From assembly GCA_944326915.1 (NCBI GenBank), contig CALVFT010000001.1, forward strand, positions 248,001 through 312,000: a stretch of 64,000 nucleotides of DNA, written 5' to 3'. The translations under genes were made by a program, and so were the position numbers. The notes under the pieces are model-generated. The model worked only from the letters and a program-made list of their open reading frames with translations. It was not told where the DNA came from and made no database searches. Source of the DNA: Candidatus Gastranaerophilales bacterium. GTDB lineage: Bacteria; Cyanobacteriota; Vampirovibrionia; Gastranaerophilales; Gastranaerophilaceae. Shown piece after piece: positions 50,752-59,765 of the stretch. The stretch's first letter is position 1; every line of letters begins with the position of its first letter.

Positions 50752-51558
50752 TTATTCCATTTCTGCTACAGGTACGGTAGTTTTAAACTTGCGCACCAAA
50801 GACAAATCTAAATCAGCATATATCGCATTATCACCCATGCCTGCATTTGCTACAACCTCCCCGAGTGGAGCACAAATCATTGAATTACCTATACTATATA
50901 GGTATTTATTAGCATTACCCGTTAGGTTGGCAGAAACAAAATATACCAAACTTTCTGTAGCACGACAAATATTCATTGCCTGCCAAGTTGTTGTAAAATC
51001 TTGCTTTTCTTTTTCTGAAAGTGAAGTTAATGTACTCCAAGCTGATGGAGATACTATTATTTCAGCACCCTTTTGTATCAATTTGCGATACAACATAGGA
51101 AATTTTATATCAAAACACATGCTTATTCCTACTTTTGCACAATCAAGATCTACTACCACTGGAATATCACCAGGAGTTGTATATGTTCCCTCATTGCCGC
51201 CAAAATAGTTATACAAATGGATTTTTCGGTATTGTGCAACAACTTTCCCTTCTCTATTGATAATAAAACAAGTGTTATATAATTTGCCATTCTCTTGGAT
51301 TAATACAGAACCGCTAATAATATTTGTATTAAACTTCTTAGCGGTGTTTTGCATAAATTCTACAACATCACCACCTGAAGCATCTTCAGGACGTTCTATA
51401 AATGCTCTATCATCTATACCTGTACTGAAAAATTCAGGCAAAACTACTATATCAAGTTGTTTTGAAGAATTCTTTTCTATAAAATCATAAGCCTTTTGTA
51501 AATTTGCTTCTTTATTACCAATTACAGGCGTAAATTGAACTGACAAAATTTTTACCAT
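50752..51558 (-). CDS. Carbon-nitrogen hydrolase (nitrilase superfamily)
   Basis: A 268-residue amidase with the Glu-Lys-Cys triad: E42 in VVLPEFFSTGI, K112 in YRKIHLYN and C148 in VGISMCFDIKFP. SPSAWSTLTSLSEKEKQDF and MNICRATESLVYFVSANLTG are typical of the omega-amidase/N-carbamoyl group. The substrate is open: omega-amidase, N-carbamoylputrescine and nitrilase-like uses are all possible. It is co-transcribed with bcp. Confidence 0.87.
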   Translation of the reverse strand: MVKILSVQFTPVIGNKEANLQKAYDFIEKNSSKQLDIVVLPEFFSTGIDDRAFIERPEDASGGDVVEFMQNTAKKFNTNIISGSVLIQENGKLYNTCFIINREGKVVAQYRKIHLYNYFGGNEGTYTTPGDIPVVVDLDCAKVGISMCFDIKFPMLYRKLIQKGAEIIVSPSAWSTLTSLSEKEKQDFTTTWQAMNICRATESLVYFVSANLTGNANKYLYSIGNSMICAPLGEVVANAGMGDNAIYADLDLSLVRKFKTTVPVAEME

Positions 51559-51687
51559 TATCTACAGACCTCCAGTATTGGTAATATAACATAAAGTTTT
51601 TTATTACTCATCAATATATCGGATACAAAATAGTTATTTTTGGGAAAAGTATATAAGAACAATTTTTTATATTGAGGAACTTAATGT

Positions 51688-52389
51688 ATGGGAAACGCTT
51701 TTGTATATATGTTTTCTGACAAAACTTTTGGGATAAAATTTTTCTGTATTTTCTTAATAGTTTTGGTCACATTGTTAATTGGAAATTTTAGTAATAATAA
51801 CCCTATTATGATTTCAGGTATCATTGCAGGGATATGCGGAATAATTACACTCGGACATTTTATAGAATGTATTAACAGCGTAAAAATTTCTATAGATAAA
51901 GTATATTTGCCATTCATAAGCATAAAAACTCTATGGGTTGGAATAAAAGCAAGTATCGGAGCACTGTTACTAAATACTATAACAGGTATTATTTCTATTT
52001 TTACACTCTATATTCCTGCCATAACTATTGCATTATTTTCTCCTGCGTTACTCTCAATATTTAGTGATGATTACAAAATTAAATCATATTTTGCTTTTGA
52101 CAAGTGTTTCTGCATTATAAAAAATGATTTCTGGAAATATTTTATTACGCTTCTTGCACTAATTTTTTATACTACATTCATCACTACAGGAATGTTTTTA
52201 TTGTTTAACAAACTCGGAATAAAACCTGAGGATTTACTAACCAGTGGTAATATTACTTTAAATATATTTACTGTTGCAATATTCACAGCATTTGTATATG
52301 CATATAACTTATATGTGTTTGCATTTTGGATAGGCGACTTATACAAGTTACACAGATACGATACTGAAGAAGAATATTTTAGACATTAA
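51688..52389 (+). CDS. Multi-span membrane protein, DUF4013-like
   Basis: A 233-residue hydrophobic protein with about six spans, beginning AFVYMFSDKTFGIKFFCIFLIVLVTLLIGNF. The DKTF/DKCF and WVGIKASIGALLLNTITGIISIF segments recall DUF4013 proteins, but I am not sure. The C terminus is short and charged (RYDTEEEYFRH). It overlaps the convergent repeat-protein gene by 11 nt. GAGGA precedes the start. Confidence 0.65.
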   Translation: MGNAFVYMFSDKTFGIKFFCIFLIVLVTLLIGNFSNNNPIMISGIIAGICGIITLGHFIECINSVKISIDKVYLPFISIKTLWVGIKASIGALLLNTITGIISIFTLYIPAITIALFSPALLSIFSDDYKIKSYFAFDKCFCIIKNDFWKYFITLLALIFYTTFITTGMFLLFNKLGIKPEDLLTSGNITLNIFTVAIFTAFVYAYNLYVFAFWIGDLYKLHRYDTEEEYFRH

Positions 52390-53230
52390 TATATTCAAAT
52401 TTAGATTGTTTATTTCTGAATAGATTGTCTATTAATCTCGCCATTCGTTTTTTTGTCTCTTTATCAATATCTGCAACATAGCTGTAATGAGATTTTGTAT
52501 AAGTTTGCTGAGATTGTTGTTTTTCTTTATTATTAGGCATTTTTAATTTATGCCAATGACCATCTTCTGTGTATTCATGAATATCTTTTACAGTCAAACC
52601 ATCATTATAAAAATAGAGAGTTCTTATAGGCAGTCCTGTCACAGAATCATATTCTGAAACAGAATTGATAGTTTTTCCATCTTCTTTATAACTTGTCCAT
52701 TTAAAAACTTTTCCTGTATCAGGATTAAGCTCTTTCAATATACTTAAAGTATTAGTACGTTTTCTATAAATATAAACTTTTGCTAATTTTTCTGTTGAAA
52801 AATCGTATTCTTGAATAGAAGAAATTTTATCTGTTTCAGACAAATTATAATTTATTGTTCTTATTTTTTTGCCTGTATTTAAATCAAATTCAGTAACGGA
52901 TTTATAAAGAATAAAATTTGTAACTCTTATAATTTTCCCTGTTTCAATATCGAACTCATCAATAGAACGAATTTTTTTGTCGTTAAAATAATCGAAATGT
53001 GTTGTCTTTATTTTAGCTCCTGTCGCAAAATCAAATTCATGAATTTTGTCAATGGATTTTCCATTTTTTCTGAAAACAGTTTCCTCTTTATTTTTAGGAA
53101 TTGATAGAGGAAGTAATTTTTCTTCATTTTCCACTCCTTTGCATAAGTTTATGTGCTCCAAAATAAACTCTTTGTTAAAAAAATGCTTTTTATTTTGCTC
53201 AATTTTTTTGGATGCTACAATTGAATTCAC
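52379..53230 (-). CDS. DUF2963-like repeat protein
   Basis: A 283-residue protein. From about 55 to 225 it holds seven or so imperfect 19-28-residue units of the form I-x-E-[FY]-D-x-x-T-G-K-x-[IL]-[RK]-x-T (e.g. IDEFDIETGKIIRVTNF, VTEFDLNTGKKIRTINY, VSEYDSVTGLPIRTLYF). This unit matches DUF2963, best known in phytoplasmas and mollicutes. The repeats may stack as beta hairpins. The flanks are Lys-rich and helical. There is no signal peptide. The function is unknown. Confidence 0.75.
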   Translation of the reverse strand: MNSIVASKKIEQNKKHFFNKEFILEHINLCKGVENEEKLLPLSIPKNKEETVFRKNGKSIDKIHEFDFATGAKIKTTHFDYFNDKKIRSIDEFDIETGKIIRVTNFILYKSVTEFDLNTGKKIRTINYNLSETDKISSIQEYDFSTEKLAKVYIYRKRTNTLSILKELNPDTGKVFKWTSYKEDGKTINSVSEYDSVTGLPIRTLYFYNDGLTVKDIHEYTEDGHWHKLKMPNNKEKQQSQQTYTKSHYSYVADIDKETKKRMARLIDNLFRNKQSKFEYINV

Positions 53231-53320
53231 GATATAATCCCCTTTTTAATTATCTTTCACTTTTGAATGATTATATCAGAGGGAAGTAGAAGTATTAATT
53301 GCCCAATCGGGGAAAATAAG

Positions 53321-53665
53321 TTAAATTTTTCGTTTCTCAAGTAATTTTAAAAATGTCCTATAATCAGTTCCCCAACTTGCCATAGCATCAAGCACAGGAG
53401 CAAGACTGTAACCAACGTCAGTTAATGTATATTCAACACGAGGAGGTACTTGAGCATACACTTTTCGCATTACAAGACCATCATCTTCCATCTTACGCAA
53501 ATTTGTAGTCAGCACTTTTTGAGTGATACCTGAAACAGCTTTTTTTAACTCTCCAAAACGCTTAGTACCAGTGAGTAATTCACGTATTATTATAATTTTC
53601 CACTTTTCACCGATCATACATAAAGTTGTCTCAACAGGACATTTTGGCAAGTCTTTTAATTCCAT
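53321..53665 (-). CDS. HxlR-family transcriptional regulator
   Basis: A 114-residue winged-helix protein. The family signature is CPVETTLCMIGEKWKIIIIRELLTGTKRFGELKKAVSGITQKVLTTNLRKMEDDGLVMRKVY (given in parts when read). C8 and C15 near the N terminus are where redox-sensing members carry reactive thiols. It is divergent from the O-acetyltransferase gene and may control it and its operon. Confidence 0.93.
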   Translation of the reverse strand: MELKDLPKCPVETTLCMIGEKWKIIIIRELLTGTKRFGELKKAVSGITQKVLTTNLRKMEDDGLVMRKVYAQVPPRVEYTLTDVGYSLAPVLDAMASWGTDYRTFLKLLEKRKI

Positions 53666-53777
53666 TATTTCTCCATTAGTATATTTTAGTAACTACACTA
53701 CTTTTATATACTAATACAAAATATCTGGATTATGCTATAATTTAATAAAAATTTATACTATTTAGGAGAGCTTTTTT

Positions 53778-54326
53778 ATGAAAACAGAATACGAAAAAAT
53801 GATATCAGGAGAATTATATCAAGCATTTAAAGACCCTGAATTGGTCAAAATGAGAGAAAATGTACGAAAAATATTTAGAACGTTCAATAGCACTGCTGAT
53901 CAGAAATATTTGAAAGACATTTTTCAGCAAGATCTTGATGGAGTTTTTATAGAGCCTCCATTCCAATGTGATTATGGTATAAACATTGAACTGGGAAAAA
54001 ATGTTTATATGAACTTTGGTGTGACAATCCTTGATTGTGCGAAAGTAAAAATTGAGGATAATTGTATGATTGCACCAAACGTACAAATTTATACTGCAGC
54101 ACACCCAATCGATGTAAAAACAAGAAATAGCGGACTTGAGTATGCATTACCGGTAACAATTGGCCAAAATTGTTGGATTGGTGGCGCATCTGTCATTTTG
54201 CCTGGAGTAACTATCGGCGATAATTGTGTAATTGGAGCAGGAAGCGTTGTTACAAAAGATATTCCGGCAAACTCAATAGCTGTCGGAAATCCTGCACGCG
54301 TTATAAGGAATATACAAAATGACTAA
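53778..54326 (+). CDS. Maltose/galactoside O-acetyltransferase-like (LbH)
   Basis: A 182-residue acetyltransferase with a left-handed beta-helix. The N-terminal Mac domain (YEKMISGELYQAFKDPELVKMREN) precedes hexapeptide coils (FGVTILDCAKVKIEDNCMIAPNVQIYTAAHPID, where H115 is in the catalytic AHP). It ends ITIGDNCVIGAGSVV-type coils. The family transfers acetyl from CoA to sugars. GGAG precedes the start. It overlaps the next gene by 8 nt. Confidence 0.94.
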   Translation: MKTEYEKMISGELYQAFKDPELVKMRENVRKIFRTFNSTADQKYLKDIFQQDLDGVFIEPPFQCDYGINIELGKNVYMNFGVTILDCAKVKIEDNCMIAPNVQIYTAAHPIDVKTRNSGLEYALPVTIGQNCWIGGASVILPGVTIGDNCVIGAGSVVTKDIPANSIAVGNPARVIRNIQND

Positions 54327-55125
54327 AACTCAAATAATTCAATATATTGTTAATAAATTTTCTCAATTAGATTACGTTGAATCAATAGTCCTTTCAGGTT
54401 CACAAACCAATTTAATTCATGATCAAAATTCTGACTATGATATATACATATACTCCATAAAACCCATTCCTGTAGAACTAAGAACAGAAATCGCAAAATC
54501 TTTAGCATTCAAATTTGAAGTTGGTAATAGTTTTTTTGAAGATGGTGATGAATTAATAATTAACGAAAATAATACCAATGATTTTTGCATTGATATCATG
54601 TACAGAAATCCTCAATGGGTAGAAAATGAAATAGATTGGATATGGCGTAAACATAATGCTAAAGTAGGTTATACCACATGCTTTTTACATAATGTAAGAA
54701 CTTCGAAAATTTTATTTGATAGAAACAAAAAATTCCAACAATTTATTGACGAATTAAATGAAAAATTTCCTAAAAAATTGATAGAAAATATTATTGCAAA
54801 AAATTATCCGCTTCTTATGAAAAAAAATGCCTCTTATTACGATCAAATTAAACTGGCTATATCACGCAAAGATATTGTTAGCATTAATCATAGAATTACA
54901 GCATTCCTCGTAAGTTATTTTGATATTATATTTGCAATAAATGCCCAAACACATCCTGGTGAAAAAAAATTAATTGCATATGCACAAGAACTATGCTCCA
55001 TATTACCTAACAATTTTCAAGAAAATATAGAAAAAATAATACAGCCTACAAATAACACCGATATTTTATTGAATTTAAGAAATATAATTGTTGAATTAGA
55101 CACTATGCTCGAAACAATGATTTAA
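54319..55125 (+). CDS. DUF4037-type nucleotidyltransferase-domain protein
   Basis: A 268-residue protein. The pol-beta nucleotidyltransferase core is VLSGSQTNLIHDQNSDYDIYIYS (G-S and D-Y-D) with a third Asp in DFCIDIMYRN. The C-terminal part is helical. This fits the DUF4037/minor nucleotidyltransferase type, related to aminoglycoside adenylyltransferases. The substrate is unknown, and resistance cannot be inferred. It is translationally coupled to the acetyltransferase. The end overlaps the convergent acyltransferase gene by 23 nt. Confidence 0.82.
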   Translation: MTKTQIIQYIVNKFSQLDYVESIVLSGSQTNLIHDQNSDYDIYIYSIKPIPVELRTEIAKSLAFKFEVGNSFFEDGDELIINENNTNDFCIDIMYRNPQWVENEIDWIWRKHNAKVGYTTCFLHNVRTSKILFDRNKKFQQFIDELNEKFPKKLIENIIAKNYPLLMKKNASYYDQIKLAISRKDIVSINHRITAFLVSYFDIIFAINAQTHPGEKKLIAYAQELCSILPNNFQENIEKIIQPTNNTDILLNLRNIIVELDTMLETMI

Positions 55126-56194
55126 TCCATTTCCAAGATTTTTGTTGCCATACACCAACAAAAGTCGTAATAACCATTACAAGAACAAAGTATAAATATG
55201 TAGTCTGTACAGGATTGTAGATCCAATAAATATCATGCAAAGCTCTTTGTGTAATTGGTATTCCGTGTATATTCAAAAATGCAGCTGTAATAAAATACAT
55301 AACAAGCAAATGATTTGCCATAATATGATATGTTACATTTCCCATATCATTTATGAATTTAATATCTTTTACGTATGGGTATAAAACTTTCACAGAAAAC
55401 AAAGAAGCCCAAATTCCAGTTAGCGCAGTAATAACGGGTACTATTAGCTGGTCATCAAATCTTGCCCAAACCAATACATAGCTCAACCCGATTCCATGTT
55501 CAGGATCATAATCTCTATTAAACATCCATAAAATAGATTGCAATGCAATTACAGAACCTATCCATTTTGCAGTAAAAATGTCATATTTACCTTCAATAAA
55601 ATGCTTATAAAAATATCCAAGATAAACAAACAATAGTGAAAACATCGTACGTATAACAACAAGCATTAAAGGAGTCAGTGCAAATATTTTAGCGAAAGGA
55701 ATCGCAAGAACCCCTATAATTGAAAAAACTGACAAATGGAAAATTTTGTTATCTTTAATTCCCCTCAACACCCTAAATACAAATAAAAAGACAATCATAG
55801 TCATAAATAATTGTGTCACAAACCACAAAGGACAAGATAAATCAAACTGATGTCCATTAAGAAACGGAGTTATAAAAAAGTTCTTCCAAGAAACAGGCAT
55901 TCCCCAAAACTTCCCTGTCCACTTCGCAATTAAAACTGTGACACCAAAATAAAAACAGTTATACAAAAAATATGGCAACAAAAGTGTTTTCATTCTTCTT
56001 TGTACAAAAGTTGCAACATCATCAAGATATTTTTCTTTGAACAAATATCCTGAAATAAAAAAGAACAGAGCTAACTGAAAAGAATATGGAGGAAACATAC
56101 CAAGTAATGAAAACTCTAAATGACCTGATACAACAAGTAAAATTGCTAACGCCTTCAGTACAGTGACTTTATTATCACGAATATTTTCTGCCAT
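55103..56194 (-). CDS. Acyltransferase family 3 membrane protein
   Basis: A 363-residue protein with about ten spans. NKVTVLKALAILLVVSGHLEFS holds the catalytic-site His of the family, and FFISGYLFKEKYLDD and RRMKTLLLPYFLYN hold the conserved Arg residues. It transfers acyl groups to extracytoplasmic glycans or lipids (OafA/Fringe-like). GCAGCT-type features are absent and the substrate is unknown. The gene is convergent with the DUF4037 gene. Confidence 0.88.
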   Translation of the reverse strand: MAENIRDNKVTVLKALAILLVVSGHLEFSLLGMFPPYSFQLALFFFISGYLFKEKYLDDVATFVQRRMKTLLLPYFLYNCFYFGVTVLIAKWTGKFWGMPVSWKNFFITPFLNGHQFDLSCPLWFVTQLFMTMIVFLFVFRVLRGIKDNKIFHLSVFSIIGVLAIPFAKIFALTPLMLVVIRTMFSLLFVYLGYFYKHFIEGKYDIFTAKWIGSVIALQSILWMFNRDYDPEHGIGLSYVLVWARFDDQLIVPVITALTGIWASLFSVKVLYPYVKDIKFINDMGNVTYHIMANHLLVMYFITAAFLNIHGIPITQRALHDIYWIYNPVQTTYLYFVLVMVITTFVGVWQQKSWKWIKSLFRA

Positions 56195-56240
56195 AATCTC
56201 TTAACCCTCTGATTTTATTTCTCGAATATATTACCATAGA

Positions 56241-56262
56241 AAAAACCGTGATAAAACACGGT
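56241..56262 (-). terminator. Terminator of the DJ-1-family gene
   Basis: On the minus strand ACCGTG, a TTTTAT loop and CACGGT are followed by TTTTTCT. Confidence 0.8.
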
Positions 56263-56280
56263 CTTTTCTACTAAATTTAA

Positions 56281-57003
56281 TTATTTTGAAAGGTAATTTA
56301 AAATAGCTTCTGCAAATTGCCTACTTGATTGAAAATTTTGACCTGTAATTAAATTTCCATCCTCCACAACATTTATTGCACCATTTTTATCCGCAGTAAA
56401 AAATGCATTCTCATTTTTCAACATATCTTCTAAAAAGTATGGAACCAATTTATCTTTACCGGCACTAATTTCTTCGTCATTGGTAAAACAAGTCAGTGTC
56501 CTTCCGTTCACAAAAGCCAGTCCATCTTTTTGTTTGGCTGACAAAAGTGCTGCAGGTCCATGACAAATTGCAGCGATTAATTTGTCATTCTCTGCAAAAT
56601 ATTCTATTAATTTTGCAACTAATTCACTCCTTGCAAGGTCATACATTGGTCCATGCCCACCAGGAAAAACTATTGCATCATAGTGAGTATAATCAACATT
56701 TTCTAATTTTTCGGTATGTGATAAAATTTCTTTTGCCTTGTGCCATTTTATATCTTCAACCAAATTCTCACTCAATGGATCAATAGGAGATTTGCCTCCA
56801 TTTATCGATGCAACCGTAACCTTACAACCTTGATCAATAAATTTATTATAAGGAATTGCAAATTCTTCAAACCAAACCCCTGTTCTATGATGTTCATCAA
56901 ACTTGTCTGTATTAGTTACAATCATTAGAATTTTTTTCTCTGCTTTTGGTATTTCAAAACTGCAACTTTCCATATTCAATTCATATTCTTTATCTTCAGA
57001 CAT
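56281..57003 (-). CDS. DJ-1/PfpI-family protein (HchA-like)
   Basis: A 240-residue class I glutamine-amidotransferase-like protein. The nucleophile C147 is in LIAAICHGPAALL. GVWFEEFAIPYNKFID contains the Glu of the active site, and VFPGGHGPMYDL is the family loop. Members of this length include Hsp31 chaperone/deglycase proteins and general stress protein types. The reaction is uncertain. AGGAGGG precedes the start. Confidence 0.9.
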   Translation of the reverse strand: MSEDKEYELNMESCSFEIPKAEKKILMIVTNTDKFDEHHRTGVWFEEFAIPYNKFIDQGCKVTVASINGGKSPIDPLSENLVEDIKWHKAKEILSHTEKLENVDYTHYDAIVFPGGHGPMYDLARSELVAKLIEYFAENDKLIAAICHGPAALLSAKQKDGLAFVNGRTLTCFTNDEEISAGKDKLVPYFLEDMLKNENAFFTADKNGAINVVEDGNLITGQNFQSSRQFAEAILNYLSK

Positions 57004-57123
57004 AAAAAAGCCCTCCTTTGGTTTCTAGGAAAACTCAAATTGAAAAGATTTTATATTAGAAAGTTGCATACCAAAACAGACAATCAAGTAAAATGCTAAA
57101 TAAGTTTTCTGCTTATAAGCATA

Positions 57124-58122
57124 TTAAGAAAACAGTTTTGTATTTTTTCTATCGACTCTATCTGCTAAAAATGTAGAAATTATAGGAATTACAATGTAAT
57201 AAATTCCACCAAGGATTAAAGTTGTTTTGGCAATTTTTAATCCTTCGATGTAATCAGCTAATTTTGGAGAATTTTTATTAGCTTCAGTAAATTTTTCTAC
57301 AAATTTGTCAAACTTTTTCTTAACCAAACTATTTACTGCATAACCACCTGTCAAACACAATCCTGTTGATATTGCTGAGTTATACATAAGTGGTTTTTTA
57401 CGAGCTTCTTTTATTTTTTTATTATGCTTAGTTTGTTGCATAAAAGATGCCGTAATCAAAACATCAGTCAAAGACATAATATGTTGTTCAAAATTTGTAT
57501 TATGAAATTTTTCAGATAATTTTTGAAGAGATTGTGTATCCATTATTTTCCCGATACCTTTTGACAATCCCTCAATAACTACCGATTGAGAACCTGTAAA
57601 AGACGGTGATGGAGATTTTTTCTGCATTTTAGAATTATTGATATCATCTTTTTTGTCTGAATCACGTTTCGGAAATATTTTTGACATTAAAGGCGGTATA
57701 AGTGCACATGTCATAATAGATTTTGGAACAGCTATTACAAATCCGACACCTAGGGTAAATAATTGTGTTGCAAAATTGTATGTACTTGATTTATCTAGAT
57801 TTTTATTCTCTTTTTTGAAAAAATCTACAGTTGATTTTTTTAAATATTTTAAAGGTGCTTGATTAATATTTTTGATAGCTTTTGCAACAGGCACAGATGC
57901 AAGCAACATCAAAAAATAACCTACCGCACTTGAAGAAAATGATTTTGCACAAGCATATTTTTTATTTTCTTTATCTGTATTTGGTGTCGCCATAATCGCA
58001 ATAGGACGAGCAATTGTAGACATTACAAGAGATGCGGTACCTGCAAATAATGCACCGTTTTTTTTCGCAAACTCCAAACTGTTTTTGAAATATTTATTTG
58101 TATATATCCCTTGTACTTTCAT
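57124..58122 (-). CDS. Hypothetical membrane protein with a SPSFTG segment
   Basis: A 332-residue protein beginning MKVQGIYTNKYFKNS. Hydrophobic segments lie near 22-46, 64-84, 120-150, 240-260 and 295-318. A Lys/Asp-rich loop (about 150-175) ends in KKSPSFTGSQ, a motif like that of the leaders at 29276 and 32623 but internal. I recognise no family. It resembles the protein at 1502-2551 in the style of its Gly/Ala-rich spans. Its start is 26 bp from the divergent pnuC start. Confidence 0.7.
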   Translation of the reverse strand: MKVQGIYTNKYFKNSLEFAKKNGALFAGTASLVMSTIARPIAIMATPNTDKENKKYACAKSFSSSAVGYFLMLLASVPVAKAIKNINQAPLKYLKKSTVDFFKKENKNLDKSSTYNFATQLFTLGVGFVIAVPKSIMTCALIPPLMSKIFPKRDSDKKDDINNSKMQKKSPSPSFTGSQSVVIEGLSKGIGKIMDTQSLQKLSEKFHNTNFEQHIMSLTDVLITASFMQQTKHNKKIKEARKKPLMYNSAISTGLCLTGGYAVNSLVKKKFDKFVEKFTEANKNSPKLADYIEGLKIAKTTLILGGIYYIVIPIISTFLADRVDRKNTKLFS

Positions 58123-58140
58123 GTAAATTCATTATACAAT
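58111..58140 (+). promoter_or_regulatory. Promoter of pnuC, leaderless layout
   Basis: TTGTAC (58111-58116), 18 bp, TACAAT (58135-58140), then GCTGATA and ATG 58148. The promoter overlaps the start of the divergent gene. There is no SD. Confidence 0.6.
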
Positions 58141-58147
58141 GCTGATA

Positions 58148-58843
58148 ATGAAAATAATTCAATTTGTAAAGCAAGAATTAAAAGGTTGGAATAAATTCGA
58201 AATTTTTGGATTTATTCTTGTGGTAAGTACCATTTTATCAACTGCAATATCTGTCAAAGACAGTCCTGCTGCGGTTATAAATGCGATTTGTGGAATCTTG
58301 TATACAATTATTGCCGGAAAAGGTAAAATTTCTTGTTACTTTTTTGGTCTTGCAGGCTCTGCAGGATATGTTTATTTGTCTTTTCATAATGCATTGTGGG
58401 GGAATTTATTATTGTATTTACTTTATTACATCCCAATGCAAATTGTCGGGATTTTCAAATGGAAAAAACATCTAAATAGTGAAACCAAAGAAATTGTAAA
58501 AACTAAATTGTCAAAATCAGAACTTATAAAACTTACATCTGTTTCATTTATCGGATGTTTTACAGCTATTGTCTTATTACATAACTTTCAAGACAGCCAC
58601 CCGATAATCGATGGAATTACAACAGCTTTATCTATTGTAGGAATGTATCTGACTGTTAAAAGATGTATTGAACAATGGATTATCTGGATGTTTGTAAACG
58701 GTCTTTCTGCAATAATGTGGATTAATCTCGTCATACATGGAACAAAAGCTTATTCAACGGTTATGATGTGGAGTGTATATTTTATTCTTGCAATATACTT
58801 TTTTTATAAATGGAAAATTGAAATACATAATAAAAATATTTAA
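58148..58843 (+). CDS. pnuC: Nicotinamide mononucleotide/riboside transporter PnuC
   Basis: A 231-residue transporter with seven or so spans. NALWGNLLLYLLYYIPMQIVGIFKWKKH is the conserved substrate-site region, and QWIIWMFVNGLSAIMWI is the second Trp/Asn motif. It imports nicotinamide riboside or a related vitamin for NAD synthesis. The frame also opens at ATG 58139, but that codon lies within the -10 box, so 58148 is chosen. No NAD kinase or NadR is adjacent. Substrate is by family. Confidence 0.92.
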   Translation: MKIIQFVKQELKGWNKFEIFGFILVVSTILSTAISVKDSPAAVINAICGILYTIIAGKGKISCYFFGLAGSAGYVYLSFHNALWGNLLLYLLYYIPMQIVGIFKWKKHLNSETKEIVKTKLSKSELIKLTSVSFIGCFTAIVLLHNFQDSHPIIDGITTALSIVGMYLTVKRCIEQWIIWMFVNGLSAIMWINLVIHGTKAYSTVMMWSVYFILAIYFFYKWKIEIHNKNI

Positions 58844-59730
58844 TTAAACCTTTCTTGTAATTTTTCCAAAAATAGCTTTGCAGCAGGAGAAAATACCTGA
58901 TACTTTTTCCAGATAATTCGCCAATCAGTTTCTATTAAAGGATATATGGGACGAAAACATAAATTGCTGTATTTTGAGGTATTAGCAAGGTTATTTAGTG
59001 TAAACATATACCCAATACCACATTCTACCATCAATGCTGCATTGTAGAACAATGTATGTGTCGCTGCGATATTCAATTTATCTCTTTTTTCATGGAACCA
59101 TTTAAAAATTTCATTATCCACTACAGGTTTTCTAAATGCTTTTTTAGATAAAATTAATGGTAAATTCTCTATATCCTCAAAAGTTAAAAACTCTTTTTTA
59201 GCGAGTTCATCATCCTTACGCATAACTATTCCCCAAATATCTTTATCAGGAAGATTTATGGCGTTGTATTTAGATAAATCTGAAGGTTGCATAATTATAC
59301 CAAAATCCAGTAGCCCATTGTCTATTCGCTCTGTTACGTCTTCTAGAATCCCGCTATACAGATGGAAAATTATTTTAGGATATTTATCGCGAATCTCTTT
59401 TATTACATCCATTACACTCGTTAAAGTACTCGTCTCACCACTACCGACAAAAATTTCTCCCGCAATTTCATGCTTTAAAGACGAAAATTCTTTTTCTGTT
59501 TTCTCGACCATATCCAGAATCTGCTCTGCACGTTTTCTCAAAATTATCCCCTCAGGAGTCAAAGAAACGTTATGGTTTGTTCTAATCAACAACTTTTGTC
59601 CTAATTCTTTTTCTAAATCTTGTAATTGACGTGATAACGTAGGCTGAGTTAAGTGTAAATAATTTGCAGCAGCAGTGATTGAACCCTCTTGTGCTACTGT
59701 TAAAAAATATCTTAATACGCGAATTTCCAT
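58840..59730 (-). CDS. LysR-family transcriptional regulator
   Basis: A 296-residue regulator. The N-terminal HTH is FLTVAQEGSITAAANYLHLTQPTLSRQLQDLEKELG. The effector domain has IFVGSGETSTLTSVMDVIKEI and IMRKDDELAKKE. The frame reaches 59769, but MEIRVLRYFLTVAQEG at 59730 is the normal start. The -10 box TATCAT ends 6 nt before it. It is divergent from a hydrolase/CMD-cupin pair across 127 bp with two inverted repeats, so it likely controls them and itself. Confidence 0.93.
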   Translation of the reverse strand: MEIRVLRYFLTVAQEGSITAAANYLHLTQPTLSRQLQDLEKELGQKLLIRTNHNVSLTPEGIILRKRAEQILDMVEKTEKEFSSLKHEIAGEIFVGSGETSTLTSVMDVIKEIRDKYPKIIFHLYSGILEDVTERIDNGLLDFGIIMQPSDLSKYNAINLPDKDIWGIVMRKDDELAKKEFLTFEDIENLPLILSKKAFRKPVVDNEIFKWFHEKRDKLNIAATHTLFYNAALMVECGIGYMFTLNNLANTSKYSNLCFRPIYPLIETDWRIIWKKYQVFSPAAKLFLEKLQERFN

Positions 59731-59736
59731 ACCATT

Positions 59737-59765
59737 ATGATATAAATATTTGCTATGTCTGTCAA
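59737..59765 (-). promoter_or_regulatory. Promoter of the LysR gene, leaderless layout
   Basis: On the minus strand TTGACA (59765-59760), 17 bp and TATCAT (59742-59737), then AATGGT and ATG 59730. The inverted repeat at 59748-59776 covers the spacer and -35 box, so autorepression is likely. Confidence 0.7.

Noticed and set aside
54319-55125. Call as an aminoglycoside nucleotidyltransferase
   Set aside because: Only the general pol-beta core is visible. No resistance-specific motif or mobile context is present.
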